Positions 1 to 10,719 of a DNA stretch of 64,000 nt are shown one piece after another. The stretch covers positions 1,033,196 to 1,097,195 of the forward strand of contig JAJEKV010000160.1 of assembly GCA_021234155.1 (NCBI GenBank). The letters are read 5' to 3'. The stretch is from Isoetes taiwanensis. Taxonomy: Eukaryota > Streptophyta > Lycopodiopsida > Isoetales > Isoetaceae. A program made the translations under genes and the position numbers. Position 1 is the stretch's first letter, and the number at the start of each line of letters is the position of its first letter. The notes beneath the pieces are model-generated. The model had not been told where the DNA came from. It did no database searches and worked only from the letters and a program-made list of their open reading frames with translations.

Positions 1-770
1 GCTGGAAAGACAAGCAAGCCCGGTGGTTCTCGCTATGGAATGTGCGGGCACACGATGTGGACCAAGTGCATACACCAAGGAACGCTACGCCTTGAAGCAA
101 AGATTTGGATGCTTGCTTCATGGCCAAGCTTTGGGATGCAGAGGCCCCATCACATGTCAAGGTGGCAAATTATCGACAAAGCAGTTAATCCCATGCTCAC
201 GAGGGGCCCACACCACTACGCGGCACCCATCTACCCATGAAAAAAGCGCAGGTGATTGCTTCCATTCGCGATAGGTGCACACCACCTCCGCGATTGAGAC
301 GGGGAGATGGATTCCGGGGAGCCGCGTGAGGACGAGTCCGGTCAATGCCGCCAACAGAGCCATTGAGGATGAAAGTCACGCCCTCCGGGCTTCGTCCCGA
401 CGAAAGCATATCCGGGCTCGGTGATGCTCGGTTAGTTGTGCCCCATCGGGCCTTGCATGAGCTAACCGCAGCGGCCTCCGCCAGGAGGCTTGTTGGGATC
501 GTACCTCCAGGAGGTAATGGATACGCCGGACTCGATTTATGCCCCCCGTCCGACATTAACCTCAAATTGCATACTTGTGATTATGTATATAATCGTAGCA
601 GATGTCAAAGATCCTTATTGCTACTAAGGTTTTCCCGAAAACCCTTCCGGGTGGGGGTTTTTAATCCTCGTAGTAGTAATTTCGCTGCTCTCTCTCATTG
701 TACTTGGGTCCCATAGGGCGGTTGGTCTCCGTGGACGATAAAATCATATTCTATTCTATTCTATTCTATT
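1..770 (+). mobile_element. LINE 3' end, upstream copy (partial at window edge)
   Basis: This segment is homologous, with many small indels, to about 3310-4069, the 3' end of the LINE described next. It ends in the same (ATTCT)n tail at 747-770. No reading frame of meaningful length survives. The element enters from outside the window, so its 5' extent is unknown. The differences from the downstream copy are mostly one- to three-base indels at CG-rich sites, while the flanks that follow each copy are almost identical. Confidence 0.75.
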
Positions 771-2103
771 AAAAAATGCCATATTTTTGTGAGGTGTAAA
801 ACCTGTAATATTGGAGCCAATAATGCTTATTATAGAAATATGAATTTCAACCCAGTGTTATTGGTGACATTAACAAGTAGATGTCCATCTTGATTATATG
901 TGACTGTAAATGGGTGTTATCATAATGGTGGCTTATGTTTGTGTTTTACAGCCATAACAATGTTCTTACTCTGTCTCTTTCATCTACATATTGAGGAGCT
1001 TAGCCAGATATGGAGAGTGGAAAAGGAAAATTAGTGGAAGACGACCCCAAAAATCTATTGAGGAGATGGTTAAGCATTTGCTGGCCAGGGACAGAATTAA
1101 ACAACGATATCCAAGAATTTAAATGAGAAAGCGCTCCTCATGAGCAATGAACAATTTGTAACTATTTTGTTCTAAAACTTTTATATGGGACTAGATGTTT
1201 ACAATATGTTACAAGTGGAATGCTTAATTTCACCTCTCCTTTGTTTCAACCGACCCTAAAGTGTAAGTGGAAAAAGAAAGATAACCTATATGAGGAGACC
1301 ATGGAACAAAATCCATGTTCTCAATCCTCGTCTATCCCATGGGCAGAAAAAACACGAGGCAAGAACACAAATCCGTACGTACATAAGTCAATACAAGGGA
1401 ATCTTCTTACACAAAATCTTCCCTATTAGGTCCTACATTTCAAGAAAATCTTTCGCACCGTTCCAAAGATATACAAAATCCGCCCTTGCAGGAGCAAGTC
1501 GGGGAAGACAAATTTATTGCGGTGGCCCACATGAATTTTCTTTTGCAGTGGCTACATTTTGCACTATTTCTTCTTTCGGACCAAGTATCTTTTACACCCA
1601 ATATCTTTTGCGCCGAGTTGAACAAAAGAAATGTTCTTGAGAGTGAATATACATAATTTAAAAAATAGATGTGTAGCCAAGACCTTTGTTGTGAACTCCT
1701 ACAAAGGAGAATCTTATGACTATAGCTAACTATTGGCTATGCATGCGTTTTAAGGATTTATAAGTCTATGAAAATGTTGTTGGGGCAAATTGAGAATTAT
1801 CAAATAAGAAATCAATCGTTCACATCCCCATAACAAAAAATTGTTGCACTCTATATGAACAAACAAACATGCATTGCATCCAAAATGTCATTACGGCAAA
1901 TTGATTATTGTAAGAAGCCAATGATTCACATCTTTATAACAAACGATTGTTGCACTCTATACAAAAAAAACAAGCATTGCATGCAAATTGAGTATTACTA
2001 TCAAGTAAGATATCAATCCTTCACATCTCTATAACAAAGGATTGTTGCACTCTATACGAACAAACATGCATTGTATCCAAGTAAAACATGTTTCAAACCA
2101 CTT
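771..2103. repeat. 1.33-kb duplicated flank, copy 1
   Basis: This non-coding AT-rich block is nearly identical to 4070-5407; I see only about three small patches of difference (near 1080, 1345 and 1370). No gene was recognised. A short open stretch around 1047-1120 is broken in the second copy. The 3' end carries three imperfect ~90-bp tandem units (starting about 1785, 1896 and 1984), each with GTTGCACTCTATA and a GCATTG motif. Confidence 0.9.
1785..2081. repeat. Imperfect ~90-100 bp tandem repeat, about 3 units
   Basis: Units begin with GCAAATTGA at about 1785, 1896 and 1984 and share the order TCACATC, ATAACAAA, GTTGCACTCTATA, GCATTG. The same array recurs in the duplicate flank at about 5089-5385. 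Confidence 0.7.
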
Positions 2104-3330
2104 CCCCCCGCACTGGACTACCAGTAGAGTTGTGCCCATATACAAAGCAGGGGACCCCCACAGCCCAGCCAACTATCGTACCATTATGGTCAGTTCTGTC
2201 TTTGCCAAGTTGCTTGCCGGGATTCTTGAGCGGCGATTGACACTTTGGGCAGAGGATGGAGAAGTGCGGGCTCTCACGCAGGCAGGCTTCCGCCCCCGGC
2301 ATTCTACTATTGACCATATCTTCACTCTGCGAACACTCATAGAGGATAGCCGAAATCGACGCCAGAATCTGTACTGTTGCTTTGTGGATTTCGCAAAGGC
2401 TTTTGACACAGTGCCTCGGGATAAGTTGTGGGATAGATTGAGACAGCTAGGGACCCCCGTCGACTTGCAGAATGCTATATACAGACTATACGAGGCTTGC
2501 TCCGGTCGTCTCACACTGTCGGGGGAGCCCGTTGTTACTAGCATTGGGGTGCGCCAGGGCTGCCCTCTATCCCGACGCTCTTCGGCTTGTACATTGACCA
2601 GCTAGAAGAATGGCTAGCCGAAAGCACACGGGGAGGCTTCGGTTGATGCACCACATAATCCGGCAACTCATATATGCCGATGATGTTGACTCGCCGCGAT
2701 ATACCCCGTGAGGACATGCAACGCCACCGGATGCTTTGGACACTTTACGCCAATTCACCGACATGAGAGTTAACTTGGCCAAGACAAGGGTGTCAGCTGG
2801 TCCCATCATCCCAAGGCTCCACGCCTTCCCTCATTCACTTACCAGGGGGGTAGTGGAGGTGGCTCGATCTTATAAGTATTTGGGCATTGAGTTTTCTACT
2901 ACCACACTTTGGGATGCATCCATCAGTTACGGGTCACTGCAGTTGGAAAGCCCCAGATGCAATGCAAAACAATAGTCACAAGGCGTAGTCAGATGCATGG
3001 GGTCACCGGGCACACTTGTTCGTGGCCTTGGTTGAACCGGTCCTCCTCTATGGGGCGAAGTGTGGGGGCGGTGATATCCCTCACCACTTGGAACGATCTA
3101 GAGCAGGTACACAGAAGGCCTTCTTGGCCGCACCGGGAGTGAAATCCACGGTCCCATATCAGATCTTGCTCCAGGAGACAGGCTTCCTTCCATTACGAGG
3201 GTCATACTGAACGTCACATTATTTACTTCCGGAAGGTGGTGGCTATGGATGAAGCCCGCTGCCCAACCTTGCTTTGGCAAAGGGCGATGGGCCCTTGCCG
3301 ACTCAAAGCCTGCTTTGGAAAGACAAGCAA
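2104..3330 (+). pseudogene. LINE reverse transcriptase, frameshifted remnant
   Basis: Conceptual translation shows ordered reverse-transcriptase motifs: VPIYKAGD and NYRTI, then QAGFRPRHST, motif A FVDFAKAFD, and motif B GVRQGCPLS. After motif B (about 2570) the frame shifts by one base and continues as LFGLYIDQLEEW, then motif C YADDV near 2675. Another shift leads to the thumb segment VNLAKTR and YKYLGIEFS (2736-2900). A further segment (about 3016-3200) has the LINE-typical EPVLLYGAK and LLQETGFLPL. The endonuclease domain that precedes RT in most plant LINEs is absent through 5' truncation. At least three frameshifts make it inactive. The family (L1, RTE or Jockey-like) cannot be fixed by eye. 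Confidence 0.85.
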
Positions 3331-4069
3331 GCCCAGTGGTTCTCGCTATGGAATGTGCGTGCACACGGATGTGGACCGGTGCATACACCGAAGGAACGCC
3401 GCCTTGAAGCAAAGACTTGGATGCTTGCTTCATGGCCAAGCTTTGGGATCAGAGGCCCACATCACATGTCAAGGTGGCAAATTATCGACAGCCAGGTTAA
3501 TCCCATGCTCACGGGGGCCCACACCACTACACGCGGCACCCATCTACCCATGAAAAAGCGCCAGGTGATTGCTTCCATTCGCGATAGGTGCACACCACCT
3601 CCGCATTGAGACGGGGAGATGGATCGGGGAGCCGCGTGAGGACAGAGTCCGCCAATGCCGCCAACAGGCGCCATTGAGGATGAAAGTCACGCCCTCCAGC
3701 TTTTGTCCGACGAGCATATCCCGCCTCGGTATGCTTTCTGTTAGTTGTGCCCCATCGGGCCTTGCATGAGCTAACGAGCACACGGCCTCAGAGGCTTGTT
3801 GGGATCGTACCTCCGGGAGGTAATGGATACGCGGACTCGGTTATGCCCCCCGTCCGACATTAACCTCAAATTGTACTTGTGATTATGTATATAATCATGC
3901 AAGTATGTCAAAGATCCTTATTGCTACTAAAGTTTTTCCCAGAAAACCCTTCGGGGGTTTTTTAATCCTGGTAGTAATACGCCTGCTGCTCTCTCATTGT
4001 ACTTGGGTCCCATAGGCCAGTTGGTCTCCGTGGACGATAAAATCATATTCTATTCTATTCTATTCTATT
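2104..4069 (+). mobile_element. 5'-truncated LINE (non-LTR retrotransposon)
   Basis: The element begins abruptly inside a reverse transcriptase domain, runs through the C-terminal part of the polymerase ORF and a 3' UTR, and ends in (ATTCT)n at 4046-4069 instead of poly(A). 5' truncation and a short tandem-repeat tail are usual for LINEs made by target-primed reverse transcription. The 5' junction at about 2104 coincides with the point where the 1.33-kb flank repeat ends, so it may be either the LINE truncation point or a tandem-duplication breakpoint. Confidence 0.8.
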
Positions 4070-5407
4070 AAAAAATGCCATATTTTTGTGAGGTGTAAAA
4101 CCTGTAATATTGGAGCCAATAATGCTTATTATAGAAATATGAATTTCAACCCAGTGTTATTGGTGACATTAACAAGTAGATGTCCATCTTGATTATATGT
4201 GACTGTAAATGGGTGTTATCATAATGGTGGCTTATGTTTGTGTTTTACAGCCATAACAATGTTCTTACTCTGTCTCTTTCATCTACATATTGAGGAGCTT
4301 AGCCAGATATGGAGAGTGGAAAAGGAAAATTAGTGGAAGACGACCCCAAAAATCTATTGAGGAGATGGTTAAGCATTTTTTGGGCGTGGGACGTAATTAA
4401 ACAACGATATCCAAGAATTTAAATGAGAAAGCGCTCCTCATGAGCAATGAACAATTTGTAACTATTTTGTTCTAAAACTTTTATATGGGACTAGATGTTT
4501 ACAATATGTTACAAGTGGAATGCTTAATTTCACCTCTCCTTTGTTTCAACCGACCCTAAAGTGTAAGTGGAAAAAGAAAGATAACCTATATGAGGAGACC
4601 ATGGAACAAAATCCATGTTCTCAATCCTCGTCTATCCCATGGGGGCGTAAAAACACGAGGCAAGAACACAAACCAGACGTACGTATATAAGTCAATACAA
4701 GGGAATCTTCTTACACAAAATCTTCCCTATTAGGTCCTACATTTCAAGAAAATCTTTCGCACCGTTCCAAAGATATACAAAATCCGCCCTTGCAGGAGCA
4801 AGTCGGGGAAGACAAATTTATTGCGGTGGCCCACATGAATTTTCTTTTGCAGTGGCTACATTTTGCACTATTTCTTCTTTCGGACCAAGTATCTTTTACA
4901 CCCAATATCTTTTGCGCCGAGTTGAACAAAAGAAATGTTCTTGAGAGTGAATATACATAATTTAAAAAATAGATGTGTAGCCAAGACCTTTGTTGTGAAC
5001 TCCTACAAAGGAGAATCTTATGACTATAGCTAACTATTGGCTATGCATGCGTTTTAAGGATTTATAAGTCTATGAAAATGTTGTTGGGGCAAATTGAGAA
5101 TTATCAAATAAGAAATCAATCGTTCACATCCCCATAACAAAAAATTGTTGCACTCTATATGAACAAACAAACATGCATTGCATCCAAAATGTCATTACGG
5201 CAAATTGATTATTGTAAGAAGCCAATGATTCACATCTTTATAACAAACGATTGTTGCACTCTATACAAAAAAAACAAGCATTGCATGCAAATTGAGTATT
5301 ACTATCAAGTAAGATATCAATCCTTCACATCTCTATAACAAAGGATTGTTGCACTCTATACGAACAAACATGCATTGTATCCAAGTAAAACATGTTTCAA
5401 ACCACTT
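4070..5407. repeat. 1.33-kb duplicated flank, copy 2
   Basis: This is the second copy of 771-2103, following the second LINE tail. It continues into unique sequence at 5408, whereas copy 1 runs into the LINE at 2104. The period between copies is about 3.30 kb. No coding content was found. Confidence 0.9.
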
Positions 5408-5792
5408 TGAAACTATGAAACATGGTCTTCAACCTTAGGAAACCTCAAGGACTTTGAATGTGGGGGGTGGAGCCAAAGACCATTCCAACTTCACACAAAC
5501 TTTTGAACCACCGCCATGATAAATTTTTTGTTGTCCTAAAACATTTAATAAAAAACCCCACTAAAAATGCATAAATCATGGTTTTAAATCTTCTACTTAA
5601 TCATGGTTTTAACCTAGCCTTCCAATTTAATGGCTAGCATAACATCTATAAGATGTTTTAGTATATATCAATGCCTATTTTGGATATTCCTTTAGCTTCC
5701 GACATGCTTTTCAAATGGCAAACTAAATCTAAATCTAAATCTAAAACTGGCCAAGCCTTCTATTGCGCCTTTAAGCTAGTTTCTCTCTCTCT

Positions 5793-5826
<34 letters not shown>

Positions 5827-6300
5827 CACGCCAGCCTAACCAAGCCTGCACCCTTTCTTGCAATTTTAGCCTATCCACGTCGCACCTCCACCTCAGCCAA
5901 ACCTGAGTTGGATGAATTTTTGCCGTTGGATTTTTTCTTTTACGGTTAAGGAAATTAGAAAAGGTTCTAAAATTGAAATGGAGATACTATCGGGCACCCT
6001 CGTCTCCTTGCTCTGATGCCCGTTCCTTGCCTTTCATCGTCGGGAAAAAAAAATGTAAGCGTGGAGTTTTTAGTCGACCTTTTTTTTTGCTGGGGCAATT
6101 TTTTCATAATGCGACAGATCAGTTCACGGAGATGCTCGCCCCGTCTGCTGATCCTTAGCTGGACTGGAATTTGTGGCATCCCCATAGTTGCTGCAAGCAT
6201 TTGCTTTAGAGATGTTCTTTGGTGCATGTTAATCCATATCCCGGTAAAGACTGAATCTGTTTCATTTTTATCTTTGTGTGCAGTTAAACCATTCTTTCAA
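5408..6300. other. Unassigned host DNA with pyrimidine tract
   Basis: AT-rich DNA with a CT/T tract at about 5781-5824. The longest plus-strand frames (from 5973 and 6016) show no recognisable domain and I treat them as chance. It lies directly upstream of the possible exon disrupted by the LTR retrotransposon. Confidence 0.5.
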
Positions 6301-6378
6301 AGGTTTATGGCTTTTGGAGCTTCGATTTTTGCTTGCCAAGCTGATAAGAGTTTTTGGACCATCAAAGATTTTTTGCAG

Positions 6379-6527
6379 GACGGTTTGTTGCTTGGGCTTC
6401 CACTGTTATTGCATGTCAGTTTTTTGATATAAGATGGAGCTTGCATGCTTATGTTCCTGCTTGCAACCCGAACTCTATTCAACCAGCACACTAACCTTCA
6501 GGTTTGGATGGGTATGCATATCAACAT
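6379..6527 (+). pseudogene. Possible host exon, 5' part, split by the LTR retrotransposon
   Basis: A candidate acceptor (TTTTTTGCAG) precedes 6379. The frame from there reads FVAWASTVIACQFFDI with one in-frame TAA at 6492-6494. The same frame runs up to the LTR insertion site at 6527 and resumes after the target-site duplication at 20115, staying open to a TAA at 20187. I do not recognise the protein. It may be a pseudogene or a terminal exon; confidence is low because the stretch is short. Confidence 0.35.
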
Positions 6528-7129
6528 TGTGACGTTCCAGCACAGTATACAGTCCCAGGACGTATACTGTACTGCCTCGTCACGCGTACACGCCACTCCG
6601 ACTGACGTGTACGCCGACGGGTAGCCAGGCTAGTAGCCCCTAGGGGGCAACTTGCTAGGTATGTGCATGTATTAATGTGCACATTTACCAATGTGCACAT
6701 TTATTAAGGTGCACACCTTTTTATGTGGGCACATTTTGCCACCTAGCCATTAAAGGCAAGTGGGCCCATTCCCAATTATCCCACATGCCTAAAGGGATAA
6801 TTGGAAACCCTAGCCCTAACCCCTTGTCTATTTAGGTAGGAGAAACCCTAACTTGCCATTTTCGTCCCTAGGGTTCTAGAGCTCTGTTTTGGCTGCCCCA
6901 GGAGCCAAAACCGCCTCCCAGACGTTGCCCAAGCGAATTGCACCATTAGTTTCCCTTGATTCGAGCAGTTCAGCAGGATGGTCGAACTCGACCCCTTCAC
7001 TCTTCCCACTGGAACCCGTCACGGTTGCAGTGTCATGTGGAGGGCCCTGTATCGGCATGGAGCTGGTATGGGGGATGAACTCCTGTTTGTATACGGTGAG
7101 TGCACCGTATGCGAGTAGGGGACGTCACA
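6528..7129 (+). repeat. 5' LTR (602 bp)
   Basis: It runs from TGTGACGT to ACGTCACA and matches the 3' LTR except that the ~965 bp at about 19021-19985 is replaced by a 17-bp filler at 6990-7006. The promoter and transcript start cannot be located by eye. Confidence 0.92.
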
Positions 7130-7130
7130 G

Positions 7131-7142
7131 TGGTATCAGAGC
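7131..7142 (+). promoter_or_regulatory. Primer-binding site, initiator tRNA-Met
   Basis: TGGTATCAGAGC lies one base after the 5' LTR end. It is the standard plant complement to the 3' end of initiator methionine tRNA, used to prime minus-strand synthesis. Confidence 0.95.
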
Positions 7143-7468
7143 AATGTTCTTGGAGACCAAGAGCAAAGCACTGACCACGCTCCCAGTAGTACTAACTTGA
7201 TAGAATCCTTAAACCTCGAAAAGTGGGAAAAATTTTTCTCATTTTTGTAGTTTGTGCTAAGCTAGTAACAGTTAAGTGAATTGGAACTTAATAAGACTAA
7301 AAAGAATTTGACTAAAAAGAAATTGCCAAGTAAGGTGGTCTCACAGCTCGCGCCTGGTTGAAGAACTAAACTGCAGTTTTTGAGCGAGGCGCAAGCTGTG
7401 AGACATTGAGCGAGGCGCAAGCTGTGAGACATTGATCCAAAATAGCTTGAAAAGTCATAAAATTAAAA
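7143..7468. other. LTR element leader with a long hairpin
   Basis: Non-coding leader between the primer-binding site and the Helitron insert. It contains an imperfect inverted repeat at 7338-7404, with arms GTCTCACAGC and GCTGTGAGAC, plus a partial extra arm at 7407-7431. Related hairpins recur at about 11432-11490 and 11637-11702. Confidence 0.7.
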
Positions 7469-7497
7469 CTAGTAATGGTGCCCAGCGTTGCTGGGCA

Positions 7498-9500
7498 TAA
7501 GTCGAGAGCACGTGAATAGTTGTGTTGCGTATATCTTTGGACTTGTAGAAGTGTTGCCTACTCAATTGCGTGAATGGTTGAAATACCAGTAGTTGAACCA
7601 GAGCCTGGCATTGCACATCTCTTATAAATGCTATCTTCAAACTTTTATAAATGCTACTTTGTTGCTAGAGGTCTAACAAACCGCCATCTCTTATAAATGC
7701 TATCTTCAAACTTTTATAAATGCTACTTTGTTGCTAGAGGTCTAACAAACCATCTCTGTCTAATCTTCAAGTAACAACTCCTATAGTGTATTTCCATGGT
7801 TGCTTCTTTGAAGATGATATAATGATTTCTTGTCCATGCGAGCATAAGATAGCATTCATTGACATAGCAAAGTACTTTGTGTAGCTCCATATAACATGGA
7901 TAATTCTCCATAAAAGATGGAGATTTGCCTTTTTCTTTACTATCTACACACATGCTTTTGTTTTGTGTTGATAGAGGACATAGACAAAAGAATAAAAGAT
8001 TGCCTTTAATACTACAAAGCTCAGATAATATGGATATTCTTTAAATAATATAGACATTTCAAGACATTATCATTCGCTCATATGGTCTTGCTATTTAGTC
8101 CAATGTGATTCTTATATGTCTCATAATCCAATTTTTTTTTCTAAACCAAATCTTTGTCGCTTTTTGTGTCCGAAGTTTTGGCCTCTCATAGGACAAAACG
8201 ATTTTTCATGAGATAAAATATAAATACATATACCTCTAGCTTTTGCTTTGAAAATAGTAAACACTATGATTGTAGTACTGCAAATAAGCTCTGGTCTTGA
8301 TAACCCAAACCATCTCAAGATTTCGTTGTAGCACCTTCTTGCATATGAAGTTTCTTCTTGACTTCTACGCAAAGGTCGGAAGTTTCGTCATGGCCTAAAT
8401 TTTGAAACTTGCCGCATTAAACATCTACATATGGAAAGGCTTCATGTTCCATGTAAGCTGCCCTAGACCCAAAAGCAAAAGCTCGGTGGAAAAAAAATGA
8501 CTACGGTAAGCCGCCATCAAGGTGAGCATGCATTGCACCATTTATCGGGCAAATCAAACTTTTATAGCCGGTAAACCGAAATTTTATAGCTACCGCTAAT
8601 ACGGATGAGTTTTTCAAAGATACTATGAATTTCAATGACCACCTCCTTTGAGCCTAAGGGTTCATACTTTTCTTCAGATAAATCCCTGAGTTGCTTAGCA
8701 TAAGAGTTGCTTCGACATGTCAATCGGCAAGCAAAGGTTTGTCATGCACGTAAGAAATTCTACAATTTTTTCCCCGCGGTGATGCTCCTATGGTAATCTT
8801 TTTCAATGATCCGCAGATAAGGAAAATCCTTTGTTAACAAAATCATCATCACCGCTAATCTAAAAATAAAATACCTACAATGAGCTACCTGTGCATGAAG
8901 ATGAGGATTTTAAATATCTAAGCAGTTAGACAATGCAAAAATACTATACCATTTCAATGTCATAATCTTCCTGAATGGGATTTTCCACAGCCTATTAACG
9001 GTGTAGCACAATGGGATTTTTCTGCCTATTAACCAGATAGCATGTGGAAATCTGTCATGGCTACAAACAAAACTATGGCAATAACTATATTAAGAACAGA
9101 ACTTGGGTTCTTCAAGAAGAAGGTGATGCAAAGAAGAGGATTCTTTCTAAATTCCATTAATCGCTCCTTTCCCATGCGTAATATGCCATGTCCATCTGCA
9201 TCTCTGCCATCTCCGTGCTCAAGTGTTGCATACTCTAATATTATTTGCTAGAAAGATAATACCTAGCAGATGCAGCAATATCGCCAAGAGCTTGTGCATT
9301 CCCCGGTCGAATTCTCACAGATCTACCCAAGTGAGCTGAATCTTCCACCGGTTTTATTCCAAGCAACATAAAAGTTCAAGCTAAACCCGCTATCTAGATC
9401 TGGAGGAGCTTGTCTAGGCCGTTATTTCGTAGATCTTGAAGTGAATTTAAAAGGGAAAATTAGAGCGTAAGCTAGAACACGGCAGATTAACCTTAATGGA
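7498..9500. other. Helitron interior, unassigned
   Basis: Contains a ~65-bp direct duplication (about 7617-7681 and 7685-7749 region) and otherwise no coding stretch I can identify. Intron-like AT-rich sequence between captured fragments is likely. Confidence 0.4.
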
Positions 9501-9559
9501 CAGCTTTTGCAAGGGCTTCAAAGCTATGAAATCGGATTTAAATTACCGTAAGAGACCTT

Positions 9560-9790
9560 CCACGCTTCCAATGGAGAGATTGGCCGCCCTCAAAGTTACA
9601 TGCCCAAACATCGCAAGCTTGATATGCCCGTGATTATCCACTAATATATCGCATCTCGAGCTTTAACAAAGTTCAAAGATGCAATCCATAAACACCTTTC
9701 TTTGATGCCCCAAAATCGGCAAGCTTGATATGCCCCCTGAATATCCACCGATATGTTTGCACCATGAGCTTTAACAAAGCCAAAGATTCA
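9560..9790 (-). pseudogene. MAPKKK-type protein kinase fragments, duplicated
   Basis: The minus strand reads GHIKLADFGASKK at 9736-9694, which is kinase subdomain VII with the Mg-binding DFG motif and the ASKK that follows it in plant MAPKKK/NPK1-like kinases. A second, damaged copy of the same region, VDNHGHIKLA then a one-base shift, lies at about 9645-9601. No N-lobe, activation-loop end or complete C-lobe can be read, and stops interrupt all frames. Fragment capture is typical of Helitrons and this lies within one. Assignment to kinase is firm for the 13-residue motif; the subfamily is an inference. Confidence 0.6.
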
Positions 9791-10719
9791 GATAAAAGCT
9801 GCCCCGCTTGTGCAAAGAACTGTTGCCAAATCTTGAAACTCGTTGGTATGAAACAGCCTTCACCTCCTTATTCATTTTTTTTCAACATTCCAAACAGTAG
9901 GCTCTTTTATATTTTCAAACGTGCCACCGGAAGTTTCCACCATAAACAACAATACCCAAATCAACGCCTCCTTTGTCTCACTTTTGCCCGCCTGTGGGTC
10001 ATTCTCGCAATTGGGTTGCTATCGATATAATCTTTCCATATTCTAACATTGTCTTCCGATCAAGCCCATGCCCAAAATTGCAACTTAATCCTTTTTGTCG
10101 ATTCCTATTCTTCAAAGAAACAGAATGAAAGTGCATATGTCAAGAGAGGTCAATGAGGAGATAGAGCTCCACTTATGACACTTGTGTTGTGAAGGCTAAT
10201 CATAAATATAGTTTCTTACCCTGTGTTTCAGAAAGGTGAGTAGCTTCATAGCAAGCATCATTAATGCGGGATAAATATAGTCCCTTTCCCCAATGCTTTG
10301 TTGCCAAGCATAAAAGGAAATTGTAGCAGAAAGCAGCTCCATCGCAGAAGCACCAAGGATTCTCAAACTCTATTCCAAAGAAAAGAGGCAAGTGTTTTTA
10401 ATCTCATCGCTTTGATCAGATAATAAGCCATTTTGCAAACATGAGTGGTCAAGTTTCTAGGCTAATGACGCTGTAAAGAATCGTAATTTTGTTGGTGCAA
10501 ACCGCTTAAGCTTTCGATCTCCCCCTGCCTCAAGAAGAGGTGGAGACCCACAGAGCCTTCGAGAACTCAACGCCGCCTTCGGAAATAGGGCGTGGATCAA
10601 GATCGCCTAAGTTTAGGTCAAATTACATCCGACGCTCCAAATTAATATCAATCCGCACCGTTTAAATTAGGGCGTGGTCCATTACTTGCACTAAAACATT
10701 ATTATAATATAAGATAAGA

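Larger units (their letters stand above)
7469..10719 (-). mobile_element. Helitron-like element inside the LTR retrotransposon
   Basis: On the minus strand the 3' end shows the Helitron signature: hairpin GCCCAGC-AAC-GCTGGGC (7480-7496), a short spacer and terminal CTAG (7469-7472), with host A at 7468. The best 5' end on the minus strand is TCTTATCTTATATTATAA, ending at 10719 with host T at 10720, which gives the expected A/T insertion without duplication. No RepHel protein is visible, so it would be non-autonomous. It carries broken kinase-like sequence. The 3' end is well supported; the 5' end is inferred from Helitron convention. Confidence 0.7.

Noticed and set aside
6016-6432. 138-codon frame as a membrane protein
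   Set aside because: Hydrophobicity comes from T-rich sequence; no conserved motif, and it overlaps a better exon-like frame at 6379.
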